Part shown: one piece after another, positions 17,301 to 27,009 of the stretch
Layout: every line of letters begins with the position of its first letter
How positions within the stretch are numbered: the stretch's first letter is position 1
DNA from: Streptomyces sp. NRRL F-6131
GTDB taxonomy: Bacteria; Actinomycetota; Actinomycetes; Streptomycetales; Streptomycetaceae
Length of the DNA stretch: 41,625 bases
Assembly: GCA_000719695.1 (NCBI GenBank)
Contig: JOHN01000066.1
Span: 1-41,625 of the forward strand
Direction: 5' to 3'
Made by a program: the position numbers and the translations under genes
Notes under the pieces: generated by a model
What the model was told of the DNA's origin: nothing
Database searches by the model: none
What the model saw: only the letters and a program-made list of their open reading frames with translations

Positions 17301-17435
17301 TCGGCGGTGCCCTGCGACCTGCTGGAGCGGCCCTGGGACGGCACCCGCGGTGAGGTCGTGGTGGACGGCGACGGGGTGCGGCTGGCCCTGCGGCCGTTCG
17401 AACTGGTGACCCTGCGGCTGACTCCGTCGGCCTGA
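14373..17435 (+). CDS. Alpha-mannosidase, GH38
   Basis: 1020 aa, the length and layout of classical cytosolic/vacuolar-type GH38 enzymes. An N-terminal beta domain (about 1-250, WITVTGTVPQDW) is followed by the catalytic start IGHAHIDSAWLWPLRET, with zinc ligands H262 and D264. The nucleophile is predicted as D374 in WLPDTFGFTGGLPQII. The helical segment LLHQFHDILPGSSIAWVH carries another conserved zinc-site His. The beta-sandwich C-terminal half includes DWHETEKFLKAAFPLD and TQFGHQFRPTHTNTSWD. There is no signal peptide. It belongs to a different GH38 branch from the 1418-aa enzyme in the divergent operon, so the two may split the alpha-1,2/1,3/1,6 linkages. GGAG lies nine bases before the ATG. 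Confidence 0.95.
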   Translation: MHDDRTLVEARLKRVLEERIRPAVYPASVPLTVSIWTAPGEPVPVAEGLAAPRSPIAVGDAWGAPWGTSWITVTGTVPQDWAGRTVEALIDLGFDANMPGFQCEGLVYRPDGTPVKGLNPQNQWVRIAAPAVGGEPVLLHVEAAANPVILDYHPFLPTELGDRETAGDKPQYRLERMDLAVFDETVWQLVMDLEVLGELMAELPVDGARRWDVLRAVERALDTVDLQDVNGTAAAARSHLTEVLAAPAAPSAHRISAIGHAHIDSAWLWPLRETVRKVARTTANMTALLEDEPDFLYTMSQAQQFAWIKEHRPEVYARVKKAVADGRFVPAGGMWVESDTNMPSSEAMARQFVHGKRFFLEEFGVENEEAWLPDTFGFTGGLPQIIRNAGSKWLLTQKISWSQVNKFPHHTFLWEGIDGTRIFTHFPPVDTYNCSMKGSEIAHAARNFKDKGVARHSLAPTGWGDGGGGTTREMVAKAARLRDLEGSATVRWERPAEFFAKAEAEYPKPPVWVGELYLELHRATLTSQARTKQGNRRSENLLREAELWCATAALRTGHPYPYERLDRIWKTVLLHQFHDILPGSSIAWVHREAEATYAGLAAELEELIGAAQQALAGDPAGGRALVFNGAPHGRSAVPAGGAAAAAAVAAGATGAGGCAVTAREGGGFVLDNGLLRVAVDGDGLVVSAVDAASGREAVAPGTRANLLQLHPDFPNMWDAWDVDAFYRNTVTDLVDADEVAVHADGPEEVAVRVARSFGSSTVVQTLTLRAGSGRLDIDTEVDWHETEKFLKAAFPLDVHTERYAAETQFGHQFRPTHTNTSWDAAKFEACNHRFVHLAEPGWGVALVTPSTYGHDVTRTVRAADGGTTTTVRFSLLRAPRFPDPRTDQGLHRFRHALVPGAGIGDAVREGYAVGLPERRVTGTAEAVRPLVALDEDALVVSAVKLADDGSGDLVVRVYEAGGGRARGRLTTSFPLASAVPCDLLERPWDGTRGEVVVDGDGVRLALRPFELVTLRLTPSA

Positions 17436-17452
17436 TCCTGTTTGCTGTCCCT

Positions 17453-17494
17453 GTCCGGTCCGCCGCCCGGGTCCTCCCGGACGGCGGACCGGAC
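17453..17494. repeat. 13-bp inverted repeat between GH38 and ROK kinase genes
   Basis: GTCCGGTCCGCCG (17453-17465) pairs perfectly with CGGCGGACCGGAC (17482-17494). The 16-base loop can pair further. It may be a terminator or attenuator dividing the glycoside-cleaving genes from the mannose-metabolising genes. Confidence 0.65.
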
Positions 17495-17542
17495 GCCCCC
17501 GCGACCGTGCCCGTCCTCCCTCGTGCCCCGGAGCCACCCGCC

Positions 17543-18499
17543 ATGACCGCGCCCTCTCCGTCCACCGCCCCGCTCCCCGCCGGCCCCGTGTGGGCCGCCG
17601 TCGACATCGGCGGCACCAAGATCGCCGGGGCGCTCGTCGATTCCGCCGGGACGCTCTCCCGGCGCGTCCAGCTGCCGACCCCGGCGAAGGAGTCCGGCGC
17701 CGAGGTGCTGGCCGTGGTGCACCGGGTGCTGGACCACCTGGCCGCCGCCCCCGACTGGGCGGCCGTCACCGCCGTCGGCCTCGGCAGTGCCGGCCCGGTG
17801 GACCTCGCCCGGGGCACGGTCAGCCCGGTCAACATCCCCGGCTGGCGGGAGTTCCCGCTCACCGCCGAGGTCGCCGCCCACCCCGCCGTGGGCACCCGCC
17901 CGGTGGCGCTGGCCGGGGACGGCGTGGCGATGGCCGCCGCCGAACACTGGCGCGGCGCCGCCCGGGGCGTCGACAACGCGCTCTGCCTGGTGGTCTCCAC
18001 CGGGGTCGGCGCCGGCCTGGTGCTGAACGGCGCCGTCCACCCCGGCCCCAGCGGCAACGCCGGGCACCTCGGCCACATCACCGTGGACCTGGACGGCGAA
18101 CCCTGCCCGTGCGGCTCGCACGGCTGCCTGGAGAACCTCGCCAGCGGCACGGCCATCGCCCGGCGGGCCCTGGCCGCGGGCTGGGAGCCCGGCGGGACGG
18201 ACCGCACGGCCCGCGCGGTGGCCGAGGACGCGCTGGCCGGGCACCCGGTGGCGCTGGCCGCCTACGACCGGGCGGCCCAGGCGCTGGCCGCCGGGATCGC
18301 CGCCACCGCCACCCTGGTCGACCTGCGGCGGGTGGTGATCGGCGGCGGGGTGGCCGCCGCCGGGCCGGTCCTGTTCGAGCCGCTCGCCCGCCACCTGGAC
18401 CGCTACGCCGCGCTGCCCTACGTCCGCGGGCTGGAGGTGCGCCGGGCCGAACTGGGCACCGACGCCGGGCTGATCGGCGCCGCCGCGCTCTGCCGCTGA
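17543..18499 (+). CDS. ROK-family sugar kinase, candidate mannokinase
   Basis: 318 aa. The phosphate-binding motif AAVDIGGTKIAGALVD lies near the N-terminus. The catalytic Asp is probably the D of LAGDGVAMAAAEHW, and VVSTGVGAGLVLNG is the second ATP-site glycine loop. The ROK zinc motif is complete (HLGHI, then CPCGSHGCLE). The intact DxGGT motif and lack of an N-terminal winged helix make it a kinase, not a repressor. It lies directly before the mannose-6-phosphate isomerase gene, so mannose is the most likely substrate; glucose, fructose or GlcNAc remain possible. An upstream in-frame GTG exists at 17507, but the ATG at 17543 has GGAG at nine bases and removes a Pro-rich stub. Confidence 0.88.
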   Translation: MTAPSPSTAPLPAGPVWAAVDIGGTKIAGALVDSAGTLSRRVQLPTPAKESGAEVLAVVHRVLDHLAAAPDWAAVTAVGLGSAGPVDLARGTVSPVNIPGWREFPLTAEVAAHPAVGTRPVALAGDGVAMAAAEHWRGAARGVDNALCLVVSTGVGAGLVLNGAVHPGPSGNAGHLGHITVDLDGEPCPCGSHGCLENLASGTAIARRALAAGWEPGGTDRTARAVAEDALAGHPVALAAYDRAAQALAAGIAATATLVDLRRVVIGGGVAAAGPVLFEPLARHLDRYAALPYVRGLEVRRAELGTDAGLIGAAALCR

Positions 18500-18594
18500 C
18501 CGGCGCCGCCGCACCCTCGCAGTCCGCCCCGGCGCCCGCGCCGCCCGCCCCGCCCCCGTGCACGATCCCGTCCGCCTCCTGGGAGACCGTCCGC

Positions 18595-19818
18595 ATGACC
18601 CTCTTCGCCCCGCTCACCAACCCGGTGCGCGCGTACGCGTGGGGCTCCACCACCGCGATCCCCGGGCTGACCGGCGTCGCGCCCACCGGCGAGCCGCAGG
18701 CCGAGCTGTGGATGGGCGCCCACCCGTCGGCCCCGTCGCTGCTCGACGACGGGAGCGGCCCGCGCCCGCTGGACCGGCTGATCGCCGAGTCCCCGGTGGA
18801 ACTGCTCGGGGCGGCCACCGTCCGGCGCTTCGGGCCCCGGCTCCCCTTCCTGTTCAAGGTGCTGGCCGCCGAGCGGGCGCTCTCCCTCCAGGTCCACCCG
18901 AGCCGGGCCCGGGCCGCGGCCGGCTTCGCCGCCGAGGAAGCCCGCGGGGTGCCCGCCGACGCCCCGGAGCGGGTCTACAAGGACCCCGACCACAAGCCGG
19001 AACTGCTGTGCGCACTGGGCGCCTTCGAAGCGCTCTGCGGCTTCCGGCCGACCGCCGCCACGGCGGAGCTGCTGGACCGGCTGGCCGTCCCCGCGCTCGA
19101 CGGATGGGCCGCCGCGCTGCGTGCGCGCCCCGCCGCGGAGGTGCTGCCCGCACTGCTCCGCGAGGCTCTCGACGGCGGCGCCGACGGGCCCGCCGACCCC
19201 GCCGTGCTGGCCGGGGTCACCACCGCGCTGGACGCCGTCGCCGCGACCGGCGGCCCGTTCGCCGACGCCTGCGCCGGCTACGCCCGCGCCGCCCACGACT
19301 ACCCCGGTGACCCCGGTCTGCTCGCCGCCCTGCTGCTCAACCACGTACGCCTGCGGGCCGGCCAGGCGCTGCACCTGGACGCCGGCGTGCCGCACGCCTA
19401 CCTGCGCGGGGTGGGCGTCGAGCTGATGGCCAACTCGGACAACGTGCTGCGCTGCGGTCTGACCGGCAAGCACATCGATGTTCCGGGCCTGCTCGCGGTG
19501 ACCGCGTTCCGGGCCGCCGAACCGGCCGTGCTGACCGCCGCGCCGGTGGCCGACGGCGATCCCGCCGAGGCCCGCTTCCCCGCCCTGGCCGCCGAGTTCC
19601 GGCTCTCCCGGCTGCGGCTCGGGGACGCCCCCGTGCGGGTCGACCGCGCGGACGCCCCGCAGATCCTGCTGTGCACCGCCGGCGAGGCCCGGCTGCACGC
19701 CCCCGACGGCCCGGCCCTCCGGCTCCCCCGGGGCCGCTCGGCCTATCTTCCGCCCACCACCACCCCGGTCCGGCTCACCGGCCAGGGCGCGGAGCTCCAC
19801 CGCGCGACCGTCGGCTGA
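18595..19818 (+). CDS. manA: Mannose-6-phosphate isomerase, type I
   Basis: 407 aa, zinc enzyme interconverting mannose-6-P and fructose-6-P. The start motif NPVRAYAWGSTTAIPGL is typical. Zinc ligands are visible in LSLQVHPSRA (Gln, His), the Glu of DPDHKPELLCAL, and the His of VPHAYLRGVG. The active-site Arg segment NVLRCGLTGKHID is intact. The ATG at 18595 has GGGAG nine bases upstream. It completes the route from released mannose to glycolysis, directly after the ROK kinase. Type I isomerases also supply GDP-mannose synthesis, so the housekeeping copy may be elsewhere; the position here argues for a catabolic role. Confidence 0.93.
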   Translation: MTLFAPLTNPVRAYAWGSTTAIPGLTGVAPTGEPQAELWMGAHPSAPSLLDDGSGPRPLDRLIAESPVELLGAATVRRFGPRLPFLFKVLAAERALSLQVHPSRARAAAGFAAEEARGVPADAPERVYKDPDHKPELLCALGAFEALCGFRPTAATAELLDRLAVPALDGWAAALRARPAAEVLPALLREALDGGADGPADPAVLAGVTTALDAVAATGGPFADACAGYARAAHDYPGDPGLLAALLLNHVRLRAGQALHLDAGVPHAYLRGVGVELMANSDNVLRCGLTGKHIDVPGLLAVTAFRAAEPAVLTAAPVADGDPAEARFPALAAEFRLSRLRLGDAPVRVDRADAPQILLCTAGEARLHAPDGPALRLPRGRSAYLPPTTTPVRLTGQGAELHRATVG

Positions 19819-19880
19819 CACCGTCGTCGGCCGTCCACGGTCGTGCCCGCTCCTCCGGCGTCCCTGTCCCGGGACCCGGG

Positions 19881-19908
19881 CTCAGGACCCCGCGCTCAGG
19901 ACCCCGCG
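19881..19908. repeat. Tandem 14-bp duplication downstream of manA
   Basis: CTCAGGACCCCGCG occurs twice head to tail (19881-19894 and 19895-19908), identical in both copies. It lies between the manA stop and the convergent terminator. Probably replication slippage with no evident function. Confidence 0.85.
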
Positions 19909-19928
19909 CGGCTCGGGTGGCCGCCCCT

Positions 19929-19961
19929 GCACAGGAAGAAGCCCCAGTCGACTTCCTGTGC
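19929..19961. terminator. Bidirectional terminator between manA and the thioesterase gene
   Basis: GCACAGGAAG (19929-19938) and CTTCCTGTGC (19952-19961) form a perfect 10-bp stem with a 13-base loop. It sits between two convergent genes, 32 bases beyond the thioesterase stop, so it can serve both strands. Confidence 0.7.
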
Positions 19962-19992
19962 CCGGCGTCGGCCGGCCCGGCGCCCCGTGGGG

Positions 19993-20589
19993 TCAGCGCG
20001 CGCGGTGCCGGTAGGAGCCCACGGGGACGCTCCGGGTCAGCGCGCCCAGGCCCGGCAGGCGCCGGCGGGGCTGGTGGTGTCCGGAGGAGGCCGCGGTCAG
20101 CGCCCCGCGCGGGGACTTCACCGCCAGCCGGGGCGGCACCGCGACGGCCGCCTCGTCGGCCAGGAACCCGGTCAGGAACCGCCGCTCCGGAGGGCTGAGC
20201 GTGCGGGAGCGGCCGGACGACGCGTCCCTGGCCACCACCACCGTCCGGGCCCGCATAAAGGTGTGCGGGTCACGGCACACATTCACCACGACATGGGCGG
20301 AACTGCGCCCCAGGCGTTCCACGGTCAGCCGCACCAGCAATGGCTCCGGCCGGTGGTACAGCTGTTCCAGATAATCGATCTCGTGCCGGGCGATCAGGAA
20401 TCCGGAAGGAAATAGGGATTCCCGGACGGCGGTCGAGTGGTGGCAGAACAGGTCGTAAATTCCCTCCTGCACGTAGGAGACCAGCCGGGCGTTGTTGATG
20501 TGCCCGTTCTCGTCGACGTCGCTCCACCGGGTGGGGCAGGCCAGGACGTGCGCGTTGGCGTCCGCCGCGTGGTTCCGTGCCGCGCTCAC
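19993..20589 (-). CDS. Acyl-CoA thioesterase, hotdog (4HBT) fold
   Basis: 198 aa. The 4HBT signature CPTRWSDVDENGHINNARLV lies near residue 25, with the catalytic Asp and the 'NGHINN' helix cap. VSYVQEGIYDLF and FLIARHEIDYLEQLYHRPEP follow in the family order. It would hydrolyse a fatty or aromatic acyl-CoA. The GTG start at 20587-20589 overlaps the TGA of the upstream small gene (GTGA), indicating coupled translation. The C-terminal 40 residues are basic and beyond the fold. Several codons end in A or T (for example CTA TTT CCT in ESLFPSG; ATT in EGIYD), unlike the neighbouring genes. The substrate is unknown. Confidence 0.85.
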   Translation of the reverse strand: MSAARNHAADANAHVLACPTRWSDVDENGHINNARLVSYVQEGIYDLFCHHSTAVRESLFPSGFLIARHEIDYLEQLYHRPEPLLVRLTVERLGRSSAHVVVNVCRDPHTFMRARTVVVARDASSGRSRTLSPPERRFLTGFLADEAAVAVPPRLAVKSPRGALTAASSGHHQPRRRLPGLGALTRSVPVGSYRHRAR

Positions 20590-20891
20590 CGCTGCTCTGC
20601 CGCAGCAGCGGTGGGCAGCAGCGCCCGCTGCAACCGCGCGTAGTAGACGGCGTGTTCGGACGCCATCCGGGCAGCGGTCCAGCCCTCCTCGGCGGCCTCG
20701 GCGGCGGCCTGGACGACCAGGCTGTCGAGCACGCCGTCCACCGCGCGGCACAGCTCGGCGACCGCGGCCAGACGGTCCGGGACGTCCGCCCCGCCGGCCC
20801 CGCCGCGGGCCGGGAAGGCCGCGAGCGAGTCCACCGCGAGCCGCAGTTCGTCGACGCCCTCGGACCTGGATTCGGAAACGAAATTGCGCAC
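20586..20891 (-). CDS. Small helical protein of unknown function
   Basis: 101 aa, not recognised. It starts at GTG 20889-20891 with a good GGGAGAG site just upstream. The sequence is predicted almost wholly helical, acidic in the middle (AAVAELCRAVDGVLDSLVVQ), and ends in WTAARMASEHAVYYARLQRA. There is no signal peptide or membrane helix. Translational overlap with the thioesterase suggests a functional pair, perhaps a regulator or subunit. Its first codons (AAT TTC GTT TCC GAA TCC) are AT-richer than the genome average. Confidence 0.65.
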   Translation of the reverse strand: MRNFVSESRSEGVDELRLAVDSLAAFPARGGAGGADVPDRLAAVAELCRAVDGVLDSLVVQAAAEAAEEGWTAARMASEHAVYYARLQRALLPTAAAAEQR

Positions 20892-21135
20892 AGTTCTCTC
20901 CCTAAACGGTTACGGCATTTCTGGATGTGCGAACCCTGCGAGCGGGTTCGGTTCCCCCCGGCGCCATGGACGCTATCCCAGCCCGGGGCGCTACCGGGAG
21001 GTATTCGGAACAGGAGCGGAAACTGACCACCATTGGAGTAGTTTGACGGTGCATAAAATCAGCCGCATCCACCGAATGCCAGCCCGTTCGGCCCCGTCCG
21101 CCGCACGTTCCCCGCCCGGACCGCGCTCCCGGGGG
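20892..21135. other. AT-richer intergenic region upstream of the thioesterase pair
   Basis: No gene is seen. The GC content is visibly lower than its surroundings. It contains a 7-bp inverted repeat, CGAACCC (20930-20936) with GGGTTCG (20944-20950), and AT-rich stretches at 20878-20920 and 21030-21060. It must hold the promoter for the leftward thioesterase pair, but I cannot fix a -35/-10 with confidence. Confidence 0.5.
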
Positions 21136-22152
21136 TCATGCCCCGCTCCCCCAACTGGTCCACCAGCGCGCTTTGTAGAGGTGGGTGCCGGGCAGGTGTC
21201 TGACCCCGTCCGGGCGGTGCAGGGTGAGCACCGAGGTGCACCAGCTGCACGGGCCCGCGTGGTCCGGGGCGGCGGTGAGCAACCGTCCGCTCCCGGGTTC
21301 GTCGCCCACGCTCTTGATGTCCCGTTCGGCCCGTTCGTCCGCCAACCGGATCCGGGTGAAGCGGTCCGCCGCCGGGTCGTAGCGCCAGAGGTGCCGCGTC
21401 GTGCTCACCCAGAACCGGCCGGGCGCGGCGAGCACCGGCGCCAGGTCGTGGCCGCCCGGCTCCGGCAGCCGCACCGACCGGACGGCCGTGAGCGTCGGCG
21501 CGGCCGCGGTGCCGCCCACCCGCAGCACGGTCAGCGTGTCGTCGCCCAGCGCCCAGAGCCGCCCGCTCCGCGCGTCCCAGTGCACGCCGTGCGCGCCCGG
21601 CAGCCGGAACTCGGCGTGGACGGTGGTGCGCGGCCCCTGCGAGGCGGCGTACAACCGGACCCAACCGCCGCTGGAGGCGGCGACCGCCACATTGCCGTCC
21701 GGGAGCAGCTCGGCGCTGTGCGGGTTGGCGCCCCGGCCGGTGTCGACGGCCCACACGGCGGCGCCGGTCAGGGTGTCGACGACGGCCGCCAGACCGCCCG
21801 AGGCGGTGGTGACCAGGTAGCGGCGGCCGTGCCGCACCCGGCTCTTGGCCTCGTCCGGCAGGTCCCAGGTCCGCCGCGGGTCCAGGTCGGCGAGTCCGGG
21901 GGCGTCGTCCGCGGACCACGACCAGAGCGCCGCCGGCCGCCGGTCGGGACCGCGCAGGGCGGTCAGCGCGGCCGGCTCCTCGGCGCCGAGCAGCAGCACC
22001 CGGCGGGAGGCCTGGTCCACCACGGCCACCGTCCACCCGGGCCGCAGCCCGGCGGCGGCGGCCGGGGCCGCGCCGATCCCCAGCACGAGGGCGGCCGCAC
22101 CCGCCGCCGCCCGCCACACCCGCCATGTCCGCCACGCCCGCCCTGCCCGCAC
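21136..22152 (-). CDS. Secreted beta-propeller protein, DUF6528-like
   Basis: 338 aa from GTG 22150-22152, which has GGGAGG seven bases upstream; a longer frame exists but lacks such a site. The signal peptide is basic and then hydrophobic (WRAAAGAAALVLGIGAAPA) with cleavage near AAA/AG. The mature part reads as repeated four-stranded blades: WTVAVVDQASRRVLLL, NPHSAELLPDGNVAVAASS, GVHWDARSGRLWALGDDTL, RFWVSTTRHLWRYDPAADRF. That is typical of the DUF6528 family of actinomycete exported proteins. It is likely a binding scaffold rather than an enzyme; no catalytic residues can be named. A Cys pair (CSWC) near the C-terminus could form a disulfide. Confidence 0.75.
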   Translation of the reverse strand: MRAGRAWRTWRVWRAAAGAAALVLGIGAAPAAAAGLRPGWTVAVVDQASRRVLLLGAEEPAALTALRGPDRRPAALWSWSADDAPGLADLDPRRTWDLPDEAKSRVRHGRRYLVTTASGGLAAVVDTLTGAAVWAVDTGRGANPHSAELLPDGNVAVAASSGGWVRLYAASQGPRTTVHAEFRLPGAHGVHWDARSGRLWALGDDTLTVLRVGGTAAAPTLTAVRSVRLPEPGGHDLAPVLAAPGRFWVSTTRHLWRYDPAADRFTRIRLADERAERDIKSVGDEPGSGRLLTAAPDHAGPCSWCTSVLTLHRPDGVRHLPGTHLYKARWWTSWGSGA

Positions 22153-22312
22153 CTGACCGCCTCCCGCCGTCCGCCGTCCGACTCCCGCCACCACCGTGCG
22201 GTGCGGCCCCGCCCCCCGCCAGCGCACGGGCTCCGACCGGCCTAAACACCGCTTGTCGTACCCGGCTGGTTAGATCGGAACCGAGGGCACCGCGAGAGGA
22301 ACCGGAGAGACG

Positions 22313-24703
<2,391 letters not shown>

Positions 24704-24727
24704 CCGGCCCCGCCCCGCCTGGCCGGC

Positions 24728-24756
24728 CCCGGCCCCGTCAGGGTGACGGGGCCGGG
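24728..24756. terminator. Bidirectional terminator between uvrA-like and oxidoreductase genes
   Basis: CCCGGCCCCGTCA (24728-24740) and TGACGGGGCCGGG (24744-24756) form a perfect 13-bp stem with a GGG loop, placed between two convergent genes. Confidence 0.85.
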
Positions 24757-24773
24757 CGTCCGCCCGCTTCCCG

Positions 24774-26183
24774 CTACCGGCCGGCGATGGTGTCGGCGAG
24801 GCGGGCGAGGGGTGAGCTGGTGGGGCGGCGGGTGGCGGCTTCGCGGCGGTCGGCGACGTGGTAGGCGGCGTAGAGGGCGTGGACGCCGAGCCAGCGGAAG
24901 GGTTCGGGTTCCCAGCGGCGGACGCTGTGGCCGACCCAGGGCAGCCGGGTCAGCTCGGTGTCGTGGCCGAGGACGAGGTCGCGCAGGGTGCGGCCGGCCA
25001 GGTTGGTGGTGGTCACCCCGCTGCCGACGTAGCCGCCCGCCCAGCCGAGGCCGGTGCGGCGGTCCAGGTCGACGGTGGCGCACCAGTCGCGGGGTACCCC
25101 GAGCACCCCGGCCCAGGCGTGTTCGATCCGGGCCGTGCGGGCGGCGGGGAAGAACGCGTGCAGGATCTCCCGCAGCTGGCGGACGGTCGCGGGCTGGGTG
25201 GCGCCGTCGGTGTCCGTCCGGGAGCCGAAGCGGTAGGGGACGCCGCGCCCGCCGAGGGCGATCCGGTCGTCGGCGGTGCGCTGCGCGTACATGTAGGCGT
25301 GCGCGAAGTCGCCGAGCACCTCGCGGCCCGCCCAGCCGGTCTCCGCCCAGAAGGAGTCCGGGAGCGGTTCGGTGGCGATCATCGCCGAGTTCATCGGCAG
25401 CCAGGTGCGCCGCTCGCCCGCGAGGCCCGAGGTGAAGCCCTCGGTGGCGCGCAGCACGTACCGGGCGGTGACGGTGCCGTGCGGGGTGACCGCCCGGGGC
25501 CTGCGGCCGCCGCGGATCCCGGTCACCGGGGTGCCCTCGTAGAGCTCGACGCCGAGGCGCTCGACGACGTCCGCGAGGCCGGCGGCGAGCTTGGCGGGCT
25601 GGACGCGGGCGCCGTGCGGGCTCCAGACGGCGCCGAGGGCCCCGGCGACGTTCAGGCGGTCCGCGGTCTCCCCGGCGTCGAGCACCTGGACCCGGTCGGC
25701 GCCGTAGGCCCGCTCGGCCTCGGTGAAGTCGCGCAGCCGGGCCAGTTGGGCGGGGGTGCGGGCGACCTCCAGCACGCCGCCGCGCACCAGGTCGGCGTCG
25801 ATGCCCTCGGCGGCCAGGGTGTCGGCGACCTCGCCGACCGCCGCGTCCATCACCCGCTGCATCGCGGCGGCGCGCTCCTGCCCGTAGCGGCGGGCGAAGG
25901 CGCCGCGCCCGGCGAAGCCGTTGTACAGCCAGCCGCCGTTGCGCCCGGAGGCGCCGTAGCCGCAGAAGCGCTGTTCCAGGACGGCGATCCGCAGTCCCGG
26001 GTCGGCCTTCTTGAGGTAGTACGCCGTCCAGAGGCCGGTGTACCCGCCGCCGACCACGCAGATGTCGACGTCGCGGTCGCCGGGCAGTGCGGGCCGCCCG
26101 TCGGGCACGCCCAGCCGGCTCCACCAGAAGGACACTCCGCCGTTCACACCCGAGCCGCCCACACCCGTGCCACCGGATCCCAC
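24774..26183 (-). CDS. FAD-dependent oxidoreductase, DAO family
   Basis: 469 aa from GTG 26181-26183, chosen because GGTGGAGG lies nine bases upstream; a later GTG at 26126 is an alternative that would remove the Gly-rich tail. The FAD-binding Rossmann motif DVDICVVGGGYTGLWTAYYL is near residue 38. LEQRFCGYGASGRNGGW and a C-terminal GYVGSGVTTTNLAGRTL loop closing on FAD complete the glycine/D-amino-acid oxidase pattern. Similar proteins are annotated as gamma-glutamylputrescine oxidase-like; the true substrate (an amine or amino acid) cannot be told. It appears to stand alone; the next gene upstream on the same strand is a hypothetical 109 bases away. Confidence 0.88.
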   Translation of the reverse strand: MGSGGTGVGGSGVNGGVSFWWSRLGVPDGRPALPGDRDVDICVVGGGYTGLWTAYYLKKADPGLRIAVLEQRFCGYGASGRNGGWLYNGFAGRGAFARRYGQERAAAMQRVMDAAVGEVADTLAAEGIDADLVRGGVLEVARTPAQLARLRDFTEAERAYGADRVQVLDAGETADRLNVAGALGAVWSPHGARVQPAKLAAGLADVVERLGVELYEGTPVTGIRGGRRPRAVTPHGTVTARYVLRATEGFTSGLAGERRTWLPMNSAMIATEPLPDSFWAETGWAGREVLGDFAHAYMYAQRTADDRIALGGRGVPYRFGSRTDTDGATQPATVRQLREILHAFFPAARTARIEHAWAGVLGVPRDWCATVDLDRRTGLGWAGGYVGSGVTTTNLAGRTLRDLVLGHDTELTRLPWVGHSVRRWEPEPFRWLGVHALYAAYHVADRREAATRRPTSSPLARLADTIAGR

Positions 26184-26292
26184 GGACCCCGACCTCCACC
26201 TCGCGCCGACAGTTTCCCGGACGCTATGCCCGGAGGACGGGGTCGAACCACCGCCAGCCTGGAAGGAACCGGTGCCCGTGCGCTGCACCCTG

Positions 26293-26886
26293 TCAGGCCA
26301 GCAGGCGTTCGAGGAGTTCGGCGGCCGACGCGCCCTCGTCGGCCTCGGGGACGGCGCAGCGGACGTCGAAGGCGGCGTCGCGGGCCCGGGCGAGCACGGC
26401 GGCGTCGCGGGCCGGGTCGAGGAACGCCGACCGGCCGGGCGAGAGGTGCAGCAGCGCCGCCCCACCGGTCCAGTCGGGGGTGAGCTCGACGAGGCCGCCG
26501 TCGCCGTCGGCCAGCACTGCGGCCAGTCCGCGCAGCGCGGTGAACGCCCAGATCATGCCGGGGAGTTCGAAGTCGACCCGGGTGTCGAGGTCGAGCACGA
26601 GGGCACCGGTGGCGCCGTCGTGGCGGAGGGCGAGGGCGTCGTCCGCGGCCAGGTCGCGGAGGAGGTCGGCGTGGTCGCCGTCGAGCCAGCTGTCGCACTC
26701 GGCGACGGCGGCCGGGAGTTCGGCGAGGTAGCGGCGGCGGACCGCCCGGTCGGGCCAGGGGGTGCAGAGGCCGGTCCAGTCGGCCTCCGGCCAGGCGGAG
26801 GCCGGGGCGAGCGGTGAGCGCAGATACGCCCGCAGGCGTGGTGCGGCGACCGTGACCGCCGCCGTGACCGTGATGTACCGCGCCAT
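26293..26886 (-). CDS. Hypothetical protein
   Basis: 197 aa, not recognised. The ATG at 26884-26886 has GGAGGAG eight bases before it. The protein is mixed alpha/beta, acidic (many DGD and LAADDA segments), with no signal peptide, membrane helix or cysteine-rich motif. The first strand is MARYITVTAAVTVAAPRL. Central strands (ALVLDLDTRVDFELPGMIWA) precede a short helix-rich tail. It lies in the same direction as the oxidoreductase gene downstream and may share its transcript. Confidence 0.7.
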   Translation of the reverse strand: MARYITVTAAVTVAAPRLRAYLRSPLAPASAWPEADWTGLCTPWPDRAVRRRYLAELPAAVAECDSWLDGDHADLLRDLAADDALALRHDGATGALVLDLDTRVDFELPGMIWAFTALRGLAAVLADGDGGLVELTPDWTGGAALLHLSPGRSAFLDPARDAAVLARARDAAFDVRCAVPEADEGASAAELLERLLA

Positions 26887-27009
26887 GTCCGCCGCTCCTC
26901 CGCCGTCGCTCCGGCCGGGCTGACCGGGCCGGCCGCCGGTCGGTGCCGATTGTGCCCGCACCCGCCGACAGTGGGGGCCGCGGCGGGGGCGGGCGGCGGG
27001 GGTGCCGGC

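Noticed and set aside
20925..20970. tRNA 3'-end or integration-site remnant (GCGGGTTCGGTTCCCCCC then GGCGCCA)
   Set aside because: The T-stem bases do not pair properly, no acceptor or D/anticodon arms precede it, and no integrase gene or repeat copy is seen.
22253..22280. Promoter of the uvrA-like gene (TTGTCG with TAGATC)
   Set aside because: The hexamers are only about 13 bases apart, too close for a standard promoter.
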